Assembly: GCA_937872005.1 (NCBI GenBank)
Contig: CALMPQ010000070.1
Coordinates: forward strand, 1-6,180
Direction: 5' to 3'
Source: an uncultured Propioniciclava sp.
Lineage (GTDB): Bacteria; Actinomycetota; Actinomycetes; Propionibacteriales; Propionibacteriaceae
Length of the DNA stretch: 6,180 bases
The notes beneath the pieces are model-generated. The model was given only the letters and a program-made list of their open reading frames with translations, searched no databases and had not been told where the DNA came from. The position numbers were made by a program, and so were the translations under genes. Shown piece after piece: positions 1 to 6,180 of the stretch (within the stretch, counting starts at the first letter, position 1; the number at the start of each line of letters is the position of its first letter).

Positions 1-337
1 GCCCCTCTGCGGCGGCCGCCTCTTCGCGCACGGTCAGGATCTCGACCAGCCGCGAGATCTGGGAGTGCGCCTCGTCGAGCTGGGCCTCCAGGGCGAGGAT
101 CCGTCGGATCCCCTCCAAGGAGATGCCCTCCTGCGACAGCTCCTGGATGTGCCGCAGCCGGGCGACGTCGCGCAGCGAGTAGCGGCGTCCGCGGCCCTTG
201 GACCGCGACGGCACCACCAGCCCCATGCGGTCGTAACCGCGCAGGGTCTGGGGGTGCATCTCGGCAAGCCGCGCCGCCACGGTCACCGTGAACAGCGGCG
301 CGTCCACGTCCATCCGGGCGGGCAGGAAGTCCGACAT
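1..337 (-). CDS. hspR: HspR, MerR-family heat-shock repressor (C-terminus cut by window edge)
   Basis: Transcriptional repressor of the dnaK operon; it binds HAIR inverted repeats and in characterised actinobacteria uses DnaK as co-repressor. I translated 112 residues before the left edge. Residues about 15-62 form a MerR-type winged helix-turn-helix, including HPQTLRGYDRMGLVVPSRS and the wing RGRRYSLRDVARL, followed by IQELSQEGISLEGIRRIL. Residues 83-108 are rich in charged residues and leucine and look like the start of the MerR coiled coil. The ATG at 335-337 lies 4 nt after the dnaJ stop (342-344), and an in-frame GTG directly precedes it at 338-340, so either could be the start. Only a weak GGTGA precedes it, overlapping the dnaJ stop, which suggests translational coupling to dnaJ. 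Being last in the operon it controls gives autoregulation. Family assignment is strong; the C-terminal tail cannot be seen. Confidence 0.94.
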   Translation of the reverse strand, partial: MSDFLPARMDVDAPLFTVTVAARLAEMHPQTLRGYDRMGLVVPSRSKGRGRRYSLRDVARLRHIQELSQEGISLEGIRRILALEAQLDEAHSQISRLVEILTVREEAAAAEG

Positions 338-341
338 CACG

Positions 342-1502
342 TCACCGGAACAGCGCAGCCCGCGGGTCGGACGCCCCCACGGCCTCGGCGTACGCCTTCA
401 GCTTCGCCTCGGCGTCGGCCGACAGCGACGACGGCACCTGCACGTCGACGGTCACCAGCAGGTCACCCTGCTCACCGTTGCCCTTGCGGACGCCCTTGCC
501 GCGCACGCGGAAGGTGCGGCCGTTCGGCGTCCCTGCGGGCAGGCGCAGGCGCACGCGCGACCCGGACAGCGTCGGCACCTCGATCTGCGCACCGAGCGCG
601 GCCTCCTCGAAGGTCACGGGCGCGTCCAGGGTCAGGTTGTCACCCCGACGCCCGAACACCGGGTGCGGCCGCACGTGCACGAGCACGTACAGGTCGCCCG
701 GCGCCCCGCCGTTCTCGCCGGCGCCACCCTTGCCCTTGATGCGGATGCGCTGGCCATCGGTCACGCCGGCCGGAACGCGCACCTGCATGGTGTTCGTCGA
801 CCGGGCGCGTCCCGACCCCGAGCACTCGGGGCAGGGGTCCTCGACGACCAGGCCACGCCCGCGGCAGTCGGGGCATGGCTCGGCGATGGCGAAGCCACCC
901 GAGGTCTGGCCCTCCTTCATGCCCGAGCCCTGGCAGGTCGTGCAGACCTTGGGCACCGTCCCGGCCTTGGCACCCGTGCCCCGGCAAGCGGAGCAGGGGG
1001 CGTCCGAGACGGTCTGCATGGCGACGGTGGTGCCCTCCACGGCCTGGGTGAAGTCGATCGTGACCTCGCCCTCGATGTCGGTGCCGCGCCGCGGGTTGCG
1101 CGTGGTGCGCCGCGTCGTCGTGCCGCCGAACAGGTTGCCGAACAGGTCGGAGATGTTCTGGTCGCCGGCCGTGGCGTTGCGGAACAGGTCCTCCATCGAG
1201 GGCCCGCCCGGGGCGCCGTACCCCCCCGGACGCGCGCCGCCCGCCCCCGGGAAGCGGAACCCGGAGCCGAACAGCGACCGCTGCTCGTCGTACTCCTTGC
1301 GCTTCTTCGGGTCGGACAGCACCGAGTTGGCCTCGGAGACGTCCTTGAAGCGGCGCTCGGCCGCGTCGTTGCCGGGGTTCTGATCGGGGTGGTTCTCGCG
1401 CGCCAGCTTGCGGAACGCCTTCTTGATCTCTTCGGGCTTGGCGTCCTTGGAGACGCCCAGGACCTTGTAGTAGTCCTTCTCAAGCCAGTCCTTGGTGCTC
1501 AT
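342..1502 (-). CDS. dnaJ: DnaJ (DnaJ1-type Hsp40 co-chaperone)
   Basis: Cytoplasmic co-chaperone that binds unfolded clients, passes them to DnaK and stimulates its ATPase. The 386-residue product is full length for a class I DnaJ. The J domain spans about residues 10-73 (DYYKVLGV) with the essential HPD at 38-40. A Gly/Phe-rich linker runs from about 78 to 127. Four CxxCxGxG zinc motifs start at C170, C187, C210 and C224 ([32 protein letters not shown]), all intact. The C-terminal substrate-binding domains follow (about 232-358). The N-terminal [15 protein letters not shown] resembles DnaJ1, the operon-encoded paralogue of actinobacteria, rather than the hrcA-linked DnaJ2. The ATG at 1500-1502 is chosen because AGGAGG lies 5 nt upstream. 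It is third in the operon, 46 nt after grpE and 4 nt before hspR. Confidence 0.97.
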   Translation of the reverse strand: MSTKDWLEKDYYKVLGVSKDAKPEEIKKAFRKLARENHPDQNPGNDAAERRFKDVSEANSVLSDPKKRKEYDEQRSLFGSGFRFPGAGGARPGGYGAPGGPSMEDLFRNATAGDQNISDLFGNLFGGTTTRRTTRNPRRGTDIEGEVTIDFTQAVEGTTVAMQTVSDAPCSACRGTGAKAGTVPKVCTTCQGSGMKEGQTSGGFAIAEPCPDCRGRGLVVEDPCPECSGSGRARSTNTMQVRVPAGVTDGQRIRIKGKGGAGENGGAPGDLYVLVHVRPHPVFGRRGDNLTLDAPVTFEEAALGAQIEVPTLSGSRVRLRLPAGTPNGRTFRVRGKGVRKGNGEQGDLLVTVDVQVPSSLSADAEAKLKAYAEAVGASDPRAALFR

Positions 1503-1507
1503 CGGCG

Positions 1508-1513
1508 CCTCCT
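1508..1513 (-). promoter_or_regulatory. Ribosome binding site of dnaJ
   Basis: Perfect AGGAGG on the minus strand, 5 nt from the dnaJ ATG. It fixes the start and suggests strong independent initiation, unlike hspR, which has only a weak site. Confidence 0.8.
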
Positions 1514-1522
1514 CTCACTGGT

Positions 1523-1542
1523 CGTTGGCTGAGCCTGTCGAA
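1523..1542 (-). repeat. Intercistronic repeat, copy A (TTCGACAGGCTCAG core)
   Basis: Read on the minus strand, the grpE-dnaJ gap contains TTCGACAGGCTCAG, then two variable bases, then AACG. The same 14-bp core and AACG occur on the plus strand at 2174-2193 in the dnaK-grpE gap. Around copy A the bases GGCT and AGCC (1527-1530 and 1542-1545) can pair across an 11-nt loop. I recall similar short sequences scattered between genes of high-GC actinobacteria, but only the two copies here can be verified. Confidence 0.6.
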
Positions 1543-1543
1543 G

Positions 1544-1558
1544 CCCCATCAATTGGGG
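1544..1558 (-). other. Small hairpin spanning the grpE stop codon
   Basis: CCCCA-ATTGA-TGGGG on the minus strand forms a 5-bp stem with a 5-nt loop that includes the grpE TGA. There is no T-run after it, so it is not a convincing terminator. It may affect coupling or mRNA processing between grpE and dnaJ, or be chance in GC-rich DNA. Confidence 0.3.
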
Positions 1559-2151
1559 TCGGCCACGCCCACGCGCGCAGGCCGGATGACGCGCTCGCCC
1601 AGGCGAATGCCCTTCTGGACGACCGCGGACACCACGGTCGACTGGTGGTCACCCTCCAGCGGCACCTGCATGAGCGCCTCGTGGATGTGCGGGTCGAACT
1701 CCTCGCCGACCTCGCCGTAGGCGACCAGACCGTACTTGCCGGTCACCTTCTCCAGGGCATCGACGACGAGCCGGAACCCGCCCTCGAACTCCTCGTGCTG
1801 GCGGGCCGCGTCGATGGCGTCCAGCACGGGCAGCAGGTCGTTGACGACCTGCTCGACGCCCTTCTGTCGCGCCACGTCGCGGTCGCGGTCGACGCGCTTC
1901 TTGTAGTTCACGTACTCGGCGTGCAGCCGCTGCAGGTCGGCGGTGCGCTCGGCCAGCGCTGCGGCCAGGTCACCCTCCACACCGGACGCCGCGGGTGCGG
2001 CCGTCCGCTCGTCGGCCGAGCCCTCGATGGGCGCGTCGACGGGGGAATCCATGTCGATCAGCTGCGAGGCGTCGTCGGGGATGATCGGCGCCTCGGGGCC
2101 GTCGCCGCCGGCCTCGCCGTCGGGAACGAACTCGTCGGGGTTCTGGGTCAC
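1549..2151 (-). CDS. grpE: GrpE, nucleotide exchange factor of DnaK
   Basis: Releases ADP from DnaK so that ATP can rebind and the client is freed; acts as a cytoplasmic dimer. The 200-residue product begins with a long acidic, Pro/Gly/Ala-rich, probably disordered segment (1-58). A dimerising helix/coiled coil follows (about 59-120) with the family block EYVNYKKR at 79-86 and LLPVLDAID at 106-114. The C-terminal beta domain contains [13 protein letters not shown] at 149-161 and ends [12 protein letters not shown]. The start is a GTG (2149-2151), supported by GAGGAG 8 nt upstream and by the acidic MTQNPDEF start. It is second in the operon, 92 nt after dnaK, with a hairpin and a repeat copy in that gap. 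Length and motifs are normal for the family. Confidence 0.96.
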   Translation of the reverse strand: MTQNPDEFVPDGEAGGDGPEAPIIPDDASQLIDMDSPVDAPIEGSADERTAAPAASGVEGDLAAALAERTADLQRLHAEYVNYKKRVDRDRDVARQKGVEQVVNDLLPVLDAIDAARQHEEFEGGFRLVVDALEKVTGKYGLVAYGEVGEEFDPHIHEALMQVPLEGDHQSTVVSAVVQKGIRLGERVIRPARVGVADPN

Positions 2152-2159
2152 GTCTTCTT

Positions 2160-2165
2160 CTCCTC
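2160..2165 (-). promoter_or_regulatory. Ribosome binding site of grpE
   Basis: GAGGAG on the minus strand, within a purine-rich run and 8 nt from the GTG. It decides the GTG start, because no suitable ATG lies nearby. Confidence 0.7.
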
Positions 2166-2173
2166 TTCGGGCC

Positions 2174-2193
2174 TTCGACAGGCTCAGGGAACG
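2174..2193 (+). repeat. Intercistronic repeat, copy B (TTCGACAGGCTCAG core)
   Basis: TTCGACAGGCTCAG, then GG, then AACG on the plus strand, between dnaK and grpE. It shares the 14-bp core and the AACG tail with copy A at 1523-1542 but lies in the opposite orientation. The flanks differ yet can still pair: CCT at 2172-2174 with AGG at 2186-2188, across the same 11-nt loop. That complementary change suggests a structured element rather than a chance match. Confidence 0.6.
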
Positions 2194-2201
2194 GGCCGAC
2201 C

Positions 2202-2229
2202 GGGCAGGCTCTCGAATCGGAGCCTACCC
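2202..2229 (-). other. Intercistronic hairpin after dnaK
   Basis: On the minus strand GGGTAGGCTC, an 8-nt loop CGATTCGA, and GAGCCTGCCC form a 10-bp stem with one G-U pair. It begins 14 nt after the dnaK stop. No U-run follows, so it is not a canonical intrinsic terminator. It could be a partial terminator, a processing site or a 3' stabiliser that keeps dnaK mRNA above grpE-dnaJ mRNA; that role is inference. Confidence 0.6.
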
Positions 2230-2243
2230 AGCCGGCCACGGTG

Positions 2244-4112
<1,869 letters not shown>

Positions 4113-4121
4113 GGTGGATTT

Positions 4122-4126
4122 CCTCC
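4122..4126 (-). promoter_or_regulatory. Ribosome binding site of dnaK
   Basis: GGAGG on the minus strand, 9 nt from the ATG at 4110-4112. It decides the dnaK start against longer in-frame alternatives. Confidence 0.8.
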
Positions 4127-4149
4127 GTGTGTTGTCTGGGGACTTCGGG

Positions 4150-4170
4150 CTTGAGCCTAGCACGCTCATC
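4150..4170. promoter_or_regulatory. Second, degenerate HAIR operator (HAIR-2)
   Basis: CTTGAGC, 7 nt, GCTCATC. The inner five bases of each arm (TGAGC/GCTCA) are perfectly complementary with the same 7-nt spacer as the main HAIR; the two outer positions do not pair. The left arm matches the HAIR consensus half CTTGAGT at 6 of 7 positions. Centre-to-centre distance to the main operator is 27 bp. It covers the candidate -10 hexamer TAGGCT. A weaker second HspR contact is likely but inferred. Confidence 0.6.
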
Positions 4171-4196
4171 TTCGAAGTTGAGTTCACCAGACTCAA
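4154..4196 (-). promoter_or_regulatory. Probable dnaK operon promoter
   Basis: On the minus strand TAGGCT (4154-4159) fits the actinobacterial -10 pattern TANNNT and would start transcription near 4147, giving a leader of about 35 nt. No strong -35 lies at ideal spacing from it. An alternative pair is TTGAGT (4191-4196) and GAAGAT (4168-4173), 17 nt apart, with a poorer -10. Either way the promoter elements overlap the HAIR repeats, as expected for repression by HspR. The exact start site cannot be decided from sequence. Confidence 0.5.
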
Positions 4197-4197
4197 C
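4177..4197. promoter_or_regulatory. HAIR operator (HspR binding site)
   Basis: GTTGAGT, 7 nt, ACTCAAC: perfect 7-bp inverted arms with a 7-nt spacer, 65 bp upstream of the dnaK ATG. The consensus HAIR is CTTGAGT-N7-ACTCAAG. Here the outermost base is changed in both arms so that symmetry is kept. Its position upstream of dnaK, with hspR ending the same operon, makes HspR the obvious ligand. Confidence 0.9.
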
Positions 4198-4211
4198 TCA
4201 GGGAAGTGTCG

Positions 4212-4221
4212 GGGAATTCCC
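4212..4221. repeat. 10-bp perfect palindrome
   Basis: GGGAATTCCC lies between the broken small gene and the HAIR operator, in the 126-nt gap upstream of dnaK. It may be an extra protein site or chance; its AT core stands out in GC-rich DNA. No known regulator is recognised. Confidence 0.3.
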
Positions 4222-4238
4222 GTTCTGCGACGTGATTC

Positions 4239-4575
4239 TCAGCGCTCCCACTGCACCTTCTCGCGCGCGTGATCCGTGATCGGCCCCAGGGCCGTCCAGC
4301 GGTGGTCGAGGAGGCGCGGTGATCGGAAACCGGCTCGCACCCGTCGCCGCAGCCACCGCGCGCACCTGCCCTGCCGCTGCTTCATATCCCGGACGCCGTT
4401 GGTCCAGCTCGTCCGCCACCGCGTCGAAGCGCCGGGCGTCCTTGCTGATGGAGAAGCCGTCGACCGACCAGGCGACACAACCCAGCGCCACGATCGGGAC
4501 CACCAGTGCGAGCACGAGGACCCACACCCGGGGGCGGGGTCTGGTCGACGCCCGGGGGCGTAGGGTCGAGGCCAT
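4239..4575 (-). pseudogene. Small membrane-anchored protein gene, apparently frameshifted
   Basis: I do not recognise the family. From the ATG at 4573-4575 the first frame gives a basic N-terminus (MASTLRPRASTRPRPR) and a hydrophobic segment at residues 17-37 (VWVLVLALVVPIVALGC), a membrane anchor or possibly a lipobox-like signal ending at C33. A charged stretch SISKDARRFDAVADELDQ follows. Continued unchanged, this frame loses its G/C third-position bias after about residue 60 and ends at 4198. The next frame (A+1) has strong G/C third positions over 4242-4313 and reads LLDHRWTALGPITDHAREKVQWER before a stop at 4239. I infer one gene with an indel somewhere in about 4315-4410. If the first frame is used throughout, the product is 125 residues (4198-4575). 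Its start overlaps that of the plus-strand oxidoreductase remnant. Confidence 0.5.
4561..4566 (+). promoter_or_regulatory. Candidate leaderless -10 box for the oxidoreductase remnant
   Basis: TAGGGT fits TANNNT and lies 7 nt before the ATG at 4574, the spacing expected when transcription starts at the start codon. No Shine-Dalgarno sequence precedes this ATG, which fits a leaderless transcript. No clear -35 is seen. Confidence 0.4.
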
Positions 4576-5345
4576 GGCCGAAGAGTATGACGTCATCGTG
4601 ATCGGGGCCGGGCCCGCGGGCGAGAACGCCGCCCAGTACGCCGTCGAGCACAGTGGACTCACCTGCGCACTGGTCGAGGCGGAGCTCGTGGGGGGCGAGT
4701 GCTCCTACTGGGCGTGCATGCCGAGCAAGGCGCTGCTGCGGCCGCTCGAGGTGGCAGCGACGGCCCGACACCGACGACCTGGGCTTGGACGCCGTCGGGC
4801 TGACCGCCGACGACCTGGCCGGCGACACTCACCTTCGTCACGACTGGCTGTACGCCGTGGGCGACGTGGCCGGCGGCCCTCCGCTGACCCACTGGGGCAA
4901 GTACCAGGCGCGCCGTGTCGGTGAGGAGATCGCCCATCGGGCCACCGGCCGAGGACTCACCCACACCGACGATGTGGACGCCCCAGTCCCCCAGGTCGTC
5001 TTCACCGACCCGCAGGTCGCGCAGGTCGGGCCCACGGCGTCCGAGGCGAGGGAGGCCGGGCGCAACGTGCGCGTGGTGGACATCCCGATGAGCCAAGCGG
5101 CGGGGTTCGGGCTGCTCCGCGACGGCGCGCAGGGCCGGGCCCGGCTCGTGGTCGAGTGCGATCGCATCATCGGCGCCACCTTCGTCGGCCCGGAGGTCGC
5201 CGAACTGCTGCACGCGGCGACGATCGCCATCGTGGGCGAGGTGCCCCTGGCACGGCTCAGGCACGCCGTGCCCGCCTACCCCACTGCCGGTGAGATCTGG
5301 TTGCGCTTGGTCGAGGAGGCCCTGCACCCCGAACCGCGTGGCTAG
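4574..5345 (+). pseudogene. Pyridine nucleotide-disulfide oxidoreductase remnant with large internal deletion
   Basis: Remnant of a flavoprotein of the dihydrolipoamide dehydrogenase/mercuric reductase type. Frame 1 from the ATG at 4574 gives residues 1-65: the FAD dinucleotide motif VIVIGAGPAGENAA (G11, G13, G16) and the redox-active pair in GGECSYWACMPSK (C43, C48). Near 4748-4768 the homology jumps to another frame, which resumes at RRPDTDDLGLDAVGL and continues to the TAG at 5343 with the second FAD motif WLYAVGDVAGG and the dimerisation domain ending HAVPAYPTAGEIWLRLVEEA. The part between, including the NAD(P)-binding domain, is absent: about 260 residues remain of an expected 460-480. 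The loss also shifts the frame, so translation from 4574 would stop at 4924 after 116 residues. LTADDLAGDTHLRHDWLY may have lost a few more residues. A non-functional gene is inferred; substrate unknown. Confidence 0.85.
4582..4587 (-). promoter_or_regulatory. Candidate leaderless -10 box for the small membrane-protein gene
   Basis: TACTCT on the minus strand fits TANNNT and lies 6 nt before the ATG at 4573-4575. It sits inside the first codons of the divergent oxidoreductase remnant. No Shine-Dalgarno sequence precedes this ATG. Moderate support only, since the hexamer is short. Confidence 0.35.
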
Positions 5346-5348
5346 GCT
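5343..5348 (+). promoter_or_regulatory. Candidate leaderless -10 box for the aldo/keto reductase
   Basis: TAGGCT fits TANNNT and ends 6 nt before the ATG at 5355; its first three bases are the TAG stop of the upstream remnant. The same hexamer occurs upstream of dnaK (4154-4159, minus). There is no Shine-Dalgarno sequence before 5355. The -35 region is not convincing. Confidence 0.4.
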
Positions 5349-5354
5349 CGAGAC

Positions 5355-6180
5355 ATGACAGACCTGCGCCCCTTGGGCACCTCCGACCTCCCCGTCAGCG
5401 CGGTCGGCCTCGGCTGCAACAACTTCGGACGCCCCGGCACCGTCACCGCGACTCTCGAGGGCACCAAGGCCGTGTTGGACGCCGCCATCGAGCACGGCGT
5501 CACGTTCCTGGACACGGCCGCCCTCTACGGAAGCCCTGCCGGGACGAGCGAGTCGCTCATGGGCGAGGCACTCCGTGGACGCCGCGACGAGGTCGTCCTC
5601 GCCACCAAGTTCGGCAACGTGGACGGCGCCCCCGCCGGCGCCGAGGCGTGGGGAGCGCGCGGGTCGGCGTCCTACATCGACCAGGCGATCGAGGGCTCGC
5701 TCCAGCGGCTGCAGACCGACCACATCGACCTGTTCCAGCTCCACAACCCCGACGCCGACACCCCGATCGGCGAGACCCTCGAGGCGCTGGCACGCCACAT
5801 CGATGCCGGCAAGGTGCGGTTCATCGGGCACTCGAACTTCTCCCCCGAGCAGCTCCGCGAGGCCGACGACGTGGCCGGCGAACTGGGCGTGCCGCGCTTC
5901 GTGTCGGCGCAGAACCAGTACTCGCTGCTGGCCCGCGACGTCGAGGTCGAGCTGCTGCCGGCAGCACGCGAGCGCGGGCTCGGCTTCCTGCCGTTCTTCC
6001 CGCTGCACAACGGGCTGCTGACCGGCAAGTACACCGCCACCTCGGGCGAGGGACGCCTCACCCGCTCCCGCCCGCAGGTACTGGAGAACACCGACTGGGA
6101 CCAGCTCGACGGCTACCGGAGGATCTGCGACGAGGCGGGCGTGACAATGCTGCAGGCGACGTTCGCCTGGCTGCTCGCGC
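5355..6180 (+). CDS. Aldo/keto reductase (C-terminus cut by window edge)
   Basis: NADPH-dependent oxidoreductase of the aldo/keto reductase superfamily, a cytoplasmic (alpha/beta)8 barrel reducing carbonyl substrates; substrate unknown. I translated 275 residues before the right edge; the family usually has about 310-340. It starts MTDLRPLGTSDLPVSAVGLGC. The catalytic tetrad is complete: D53 and Y58 in FLDTAALYG, K85 in LATKF, H130 in LFQLHNPD. Also typical are FIGHSNF (S160, N161), SAQNQYS (Q186) and FFPLHNGLLTGKY (214-226), which match the cofactor-binding strands. The frame is open throughout with strong G/C third positions, so this gene looks intact, unlike its left neighbour. The ATG at 5355 lies 9 nt after the stop of the oxidoreductase remnant. 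No ribosome binding site is seen; a TAGGCT box suggests leaderless transcription. Confidence 0.93.
   Translation, partial: MTDLRPLGTSDLPVSAVGLGCNNFGRPGTVTATLEGTKAVLDAAIEHGVTFLDTAALYGSPAGTSESLMGEALRGRRDEVVLATKFGNVDGAPAGAEAWGARGSASYIDQAIEGSLQRLQTDHIDLFQLHNPDADTPIGETLEALARHIDAGKVRFIGHSNFSPEQLREADDVAGELGVPRFVSAQNQYSLLARDVEVELLPAARERGLGFLPFFPLHNGLLTGKYTATSGEGRLTRSRPQVLENTDWDQLDGYRRICDEAGVTMLQATFAWLLA

Noticed and set aside
288..1532. 414-codon open frame on the plus strand opposite dnaJ
   Set aside because: Antisense shadow of dnaJ: low-complexity R/A/G/H/L composition, no domain, and the minus strand encodes a complete J domain and four zinc motifs.
2221..2226. TAGGCT on the minus strand after dnaK as an internal promoter for grpE
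   Set aside because: It is part of the hairpin stem, is over 65 nt from the grpE start, and has no -35 at suitable spacing.
4113..4196. Upstream extension of dnaK to 4196 (28 extra residues)
   Set aside because: It would translate through the HAIR operators and promoter; GGAGG 9 nt before 4112 and the canonical [10 protein letters not shown] start favour the shorter protein.
4527..4560. 10-bp direct repeat CCCGGGGGCG at 4527-4536 and 4551-4560
   Set aside because: It encodes the repeated Arg/Pro-rich N-terminus of the small membrane protein on the minus strand; simple G/C-rich codon reuse explains it.
4659..6008. 449-codon open frame on the minus strand opposite the oxidoreductase remnant and the aldo/keto reductase
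   Set aside because: It spans two unrelated plus-strand genes and their gap, has shadow-like composition, and lies opposite an aldo/keto reductase with a complete catalytic tetrad.

Overview
The window comes from a high-GC actinobacterium. Codon third positions are almost all G or C. The class I heat-shock operon has the actinobacterial order dnaK-grpE-dnaJ-hspR, and a HAIR-type HspR operator lies upstream of dnaK. Finer taxonomy cannot be settled from this stretch; a Propionibacteriales/Nocardioides-like host is only a guess.

Layout. From 4112 down to 1, all on the minus strand, lie dnaK (2244-4112), grpE (1549-2151), dnaJ of the DnaJ1 type (342-1502) and hspR (1-337, cut by the left edge). 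Upstream of dnaK, 4150-4197 holds a perfect 7-7-7 HAIR inverted repeat and a second, degenerate one 27 bp away, both overlapping the likely promoter. The two larger gaps in the operon (dnaK/grpE and grpE/dnaJ) each carry a possible mRNA hairpin and one copy of a 14-bp sequence (TTCGACAGGCTCAG), in opposite orientations. On the plus strand, 4574-5345 is the wreck of a flavin-dependent pyridine nucleotide-disulfide oxidoreductase, and 5355 to the right edge is an intact but edge-cut aldo/keto reductase. Facing the oxidoreductase is a small membrane-protein gene on the minus strand (4239-4575) that appears frameshifted. These two damaged divergent genes overlap at their start codons within a single CCATGG.

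How it works together. DnaK, GrpE and DnaJ form the Hsp70 folding cycle: DnaJ delivers clients and stimulates ATP hydrolysis, and GrpE exchanges nucleotide. HspR, the last gene, represses the operon through HAIR sites, with DnaK as co-repressor in characterised relatives, giving a feedback loop that opens when DnaK is occupied by unfolded protein. The two redox genes to the right have no evident link to the chaperones.

I found no new multi-gene system. The most notable points are the tandem variant HAIR operator, the intercistronic hairpin and repeat elements, the decayed divergent gene pair with overlapping starts, and the candidate leaderless promoters in front of the non-chaperone genes. 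Some breaks could be assembly or sequencing errors; the roughly 200-residue loss in the oxidoreductase is the least likely to be one.
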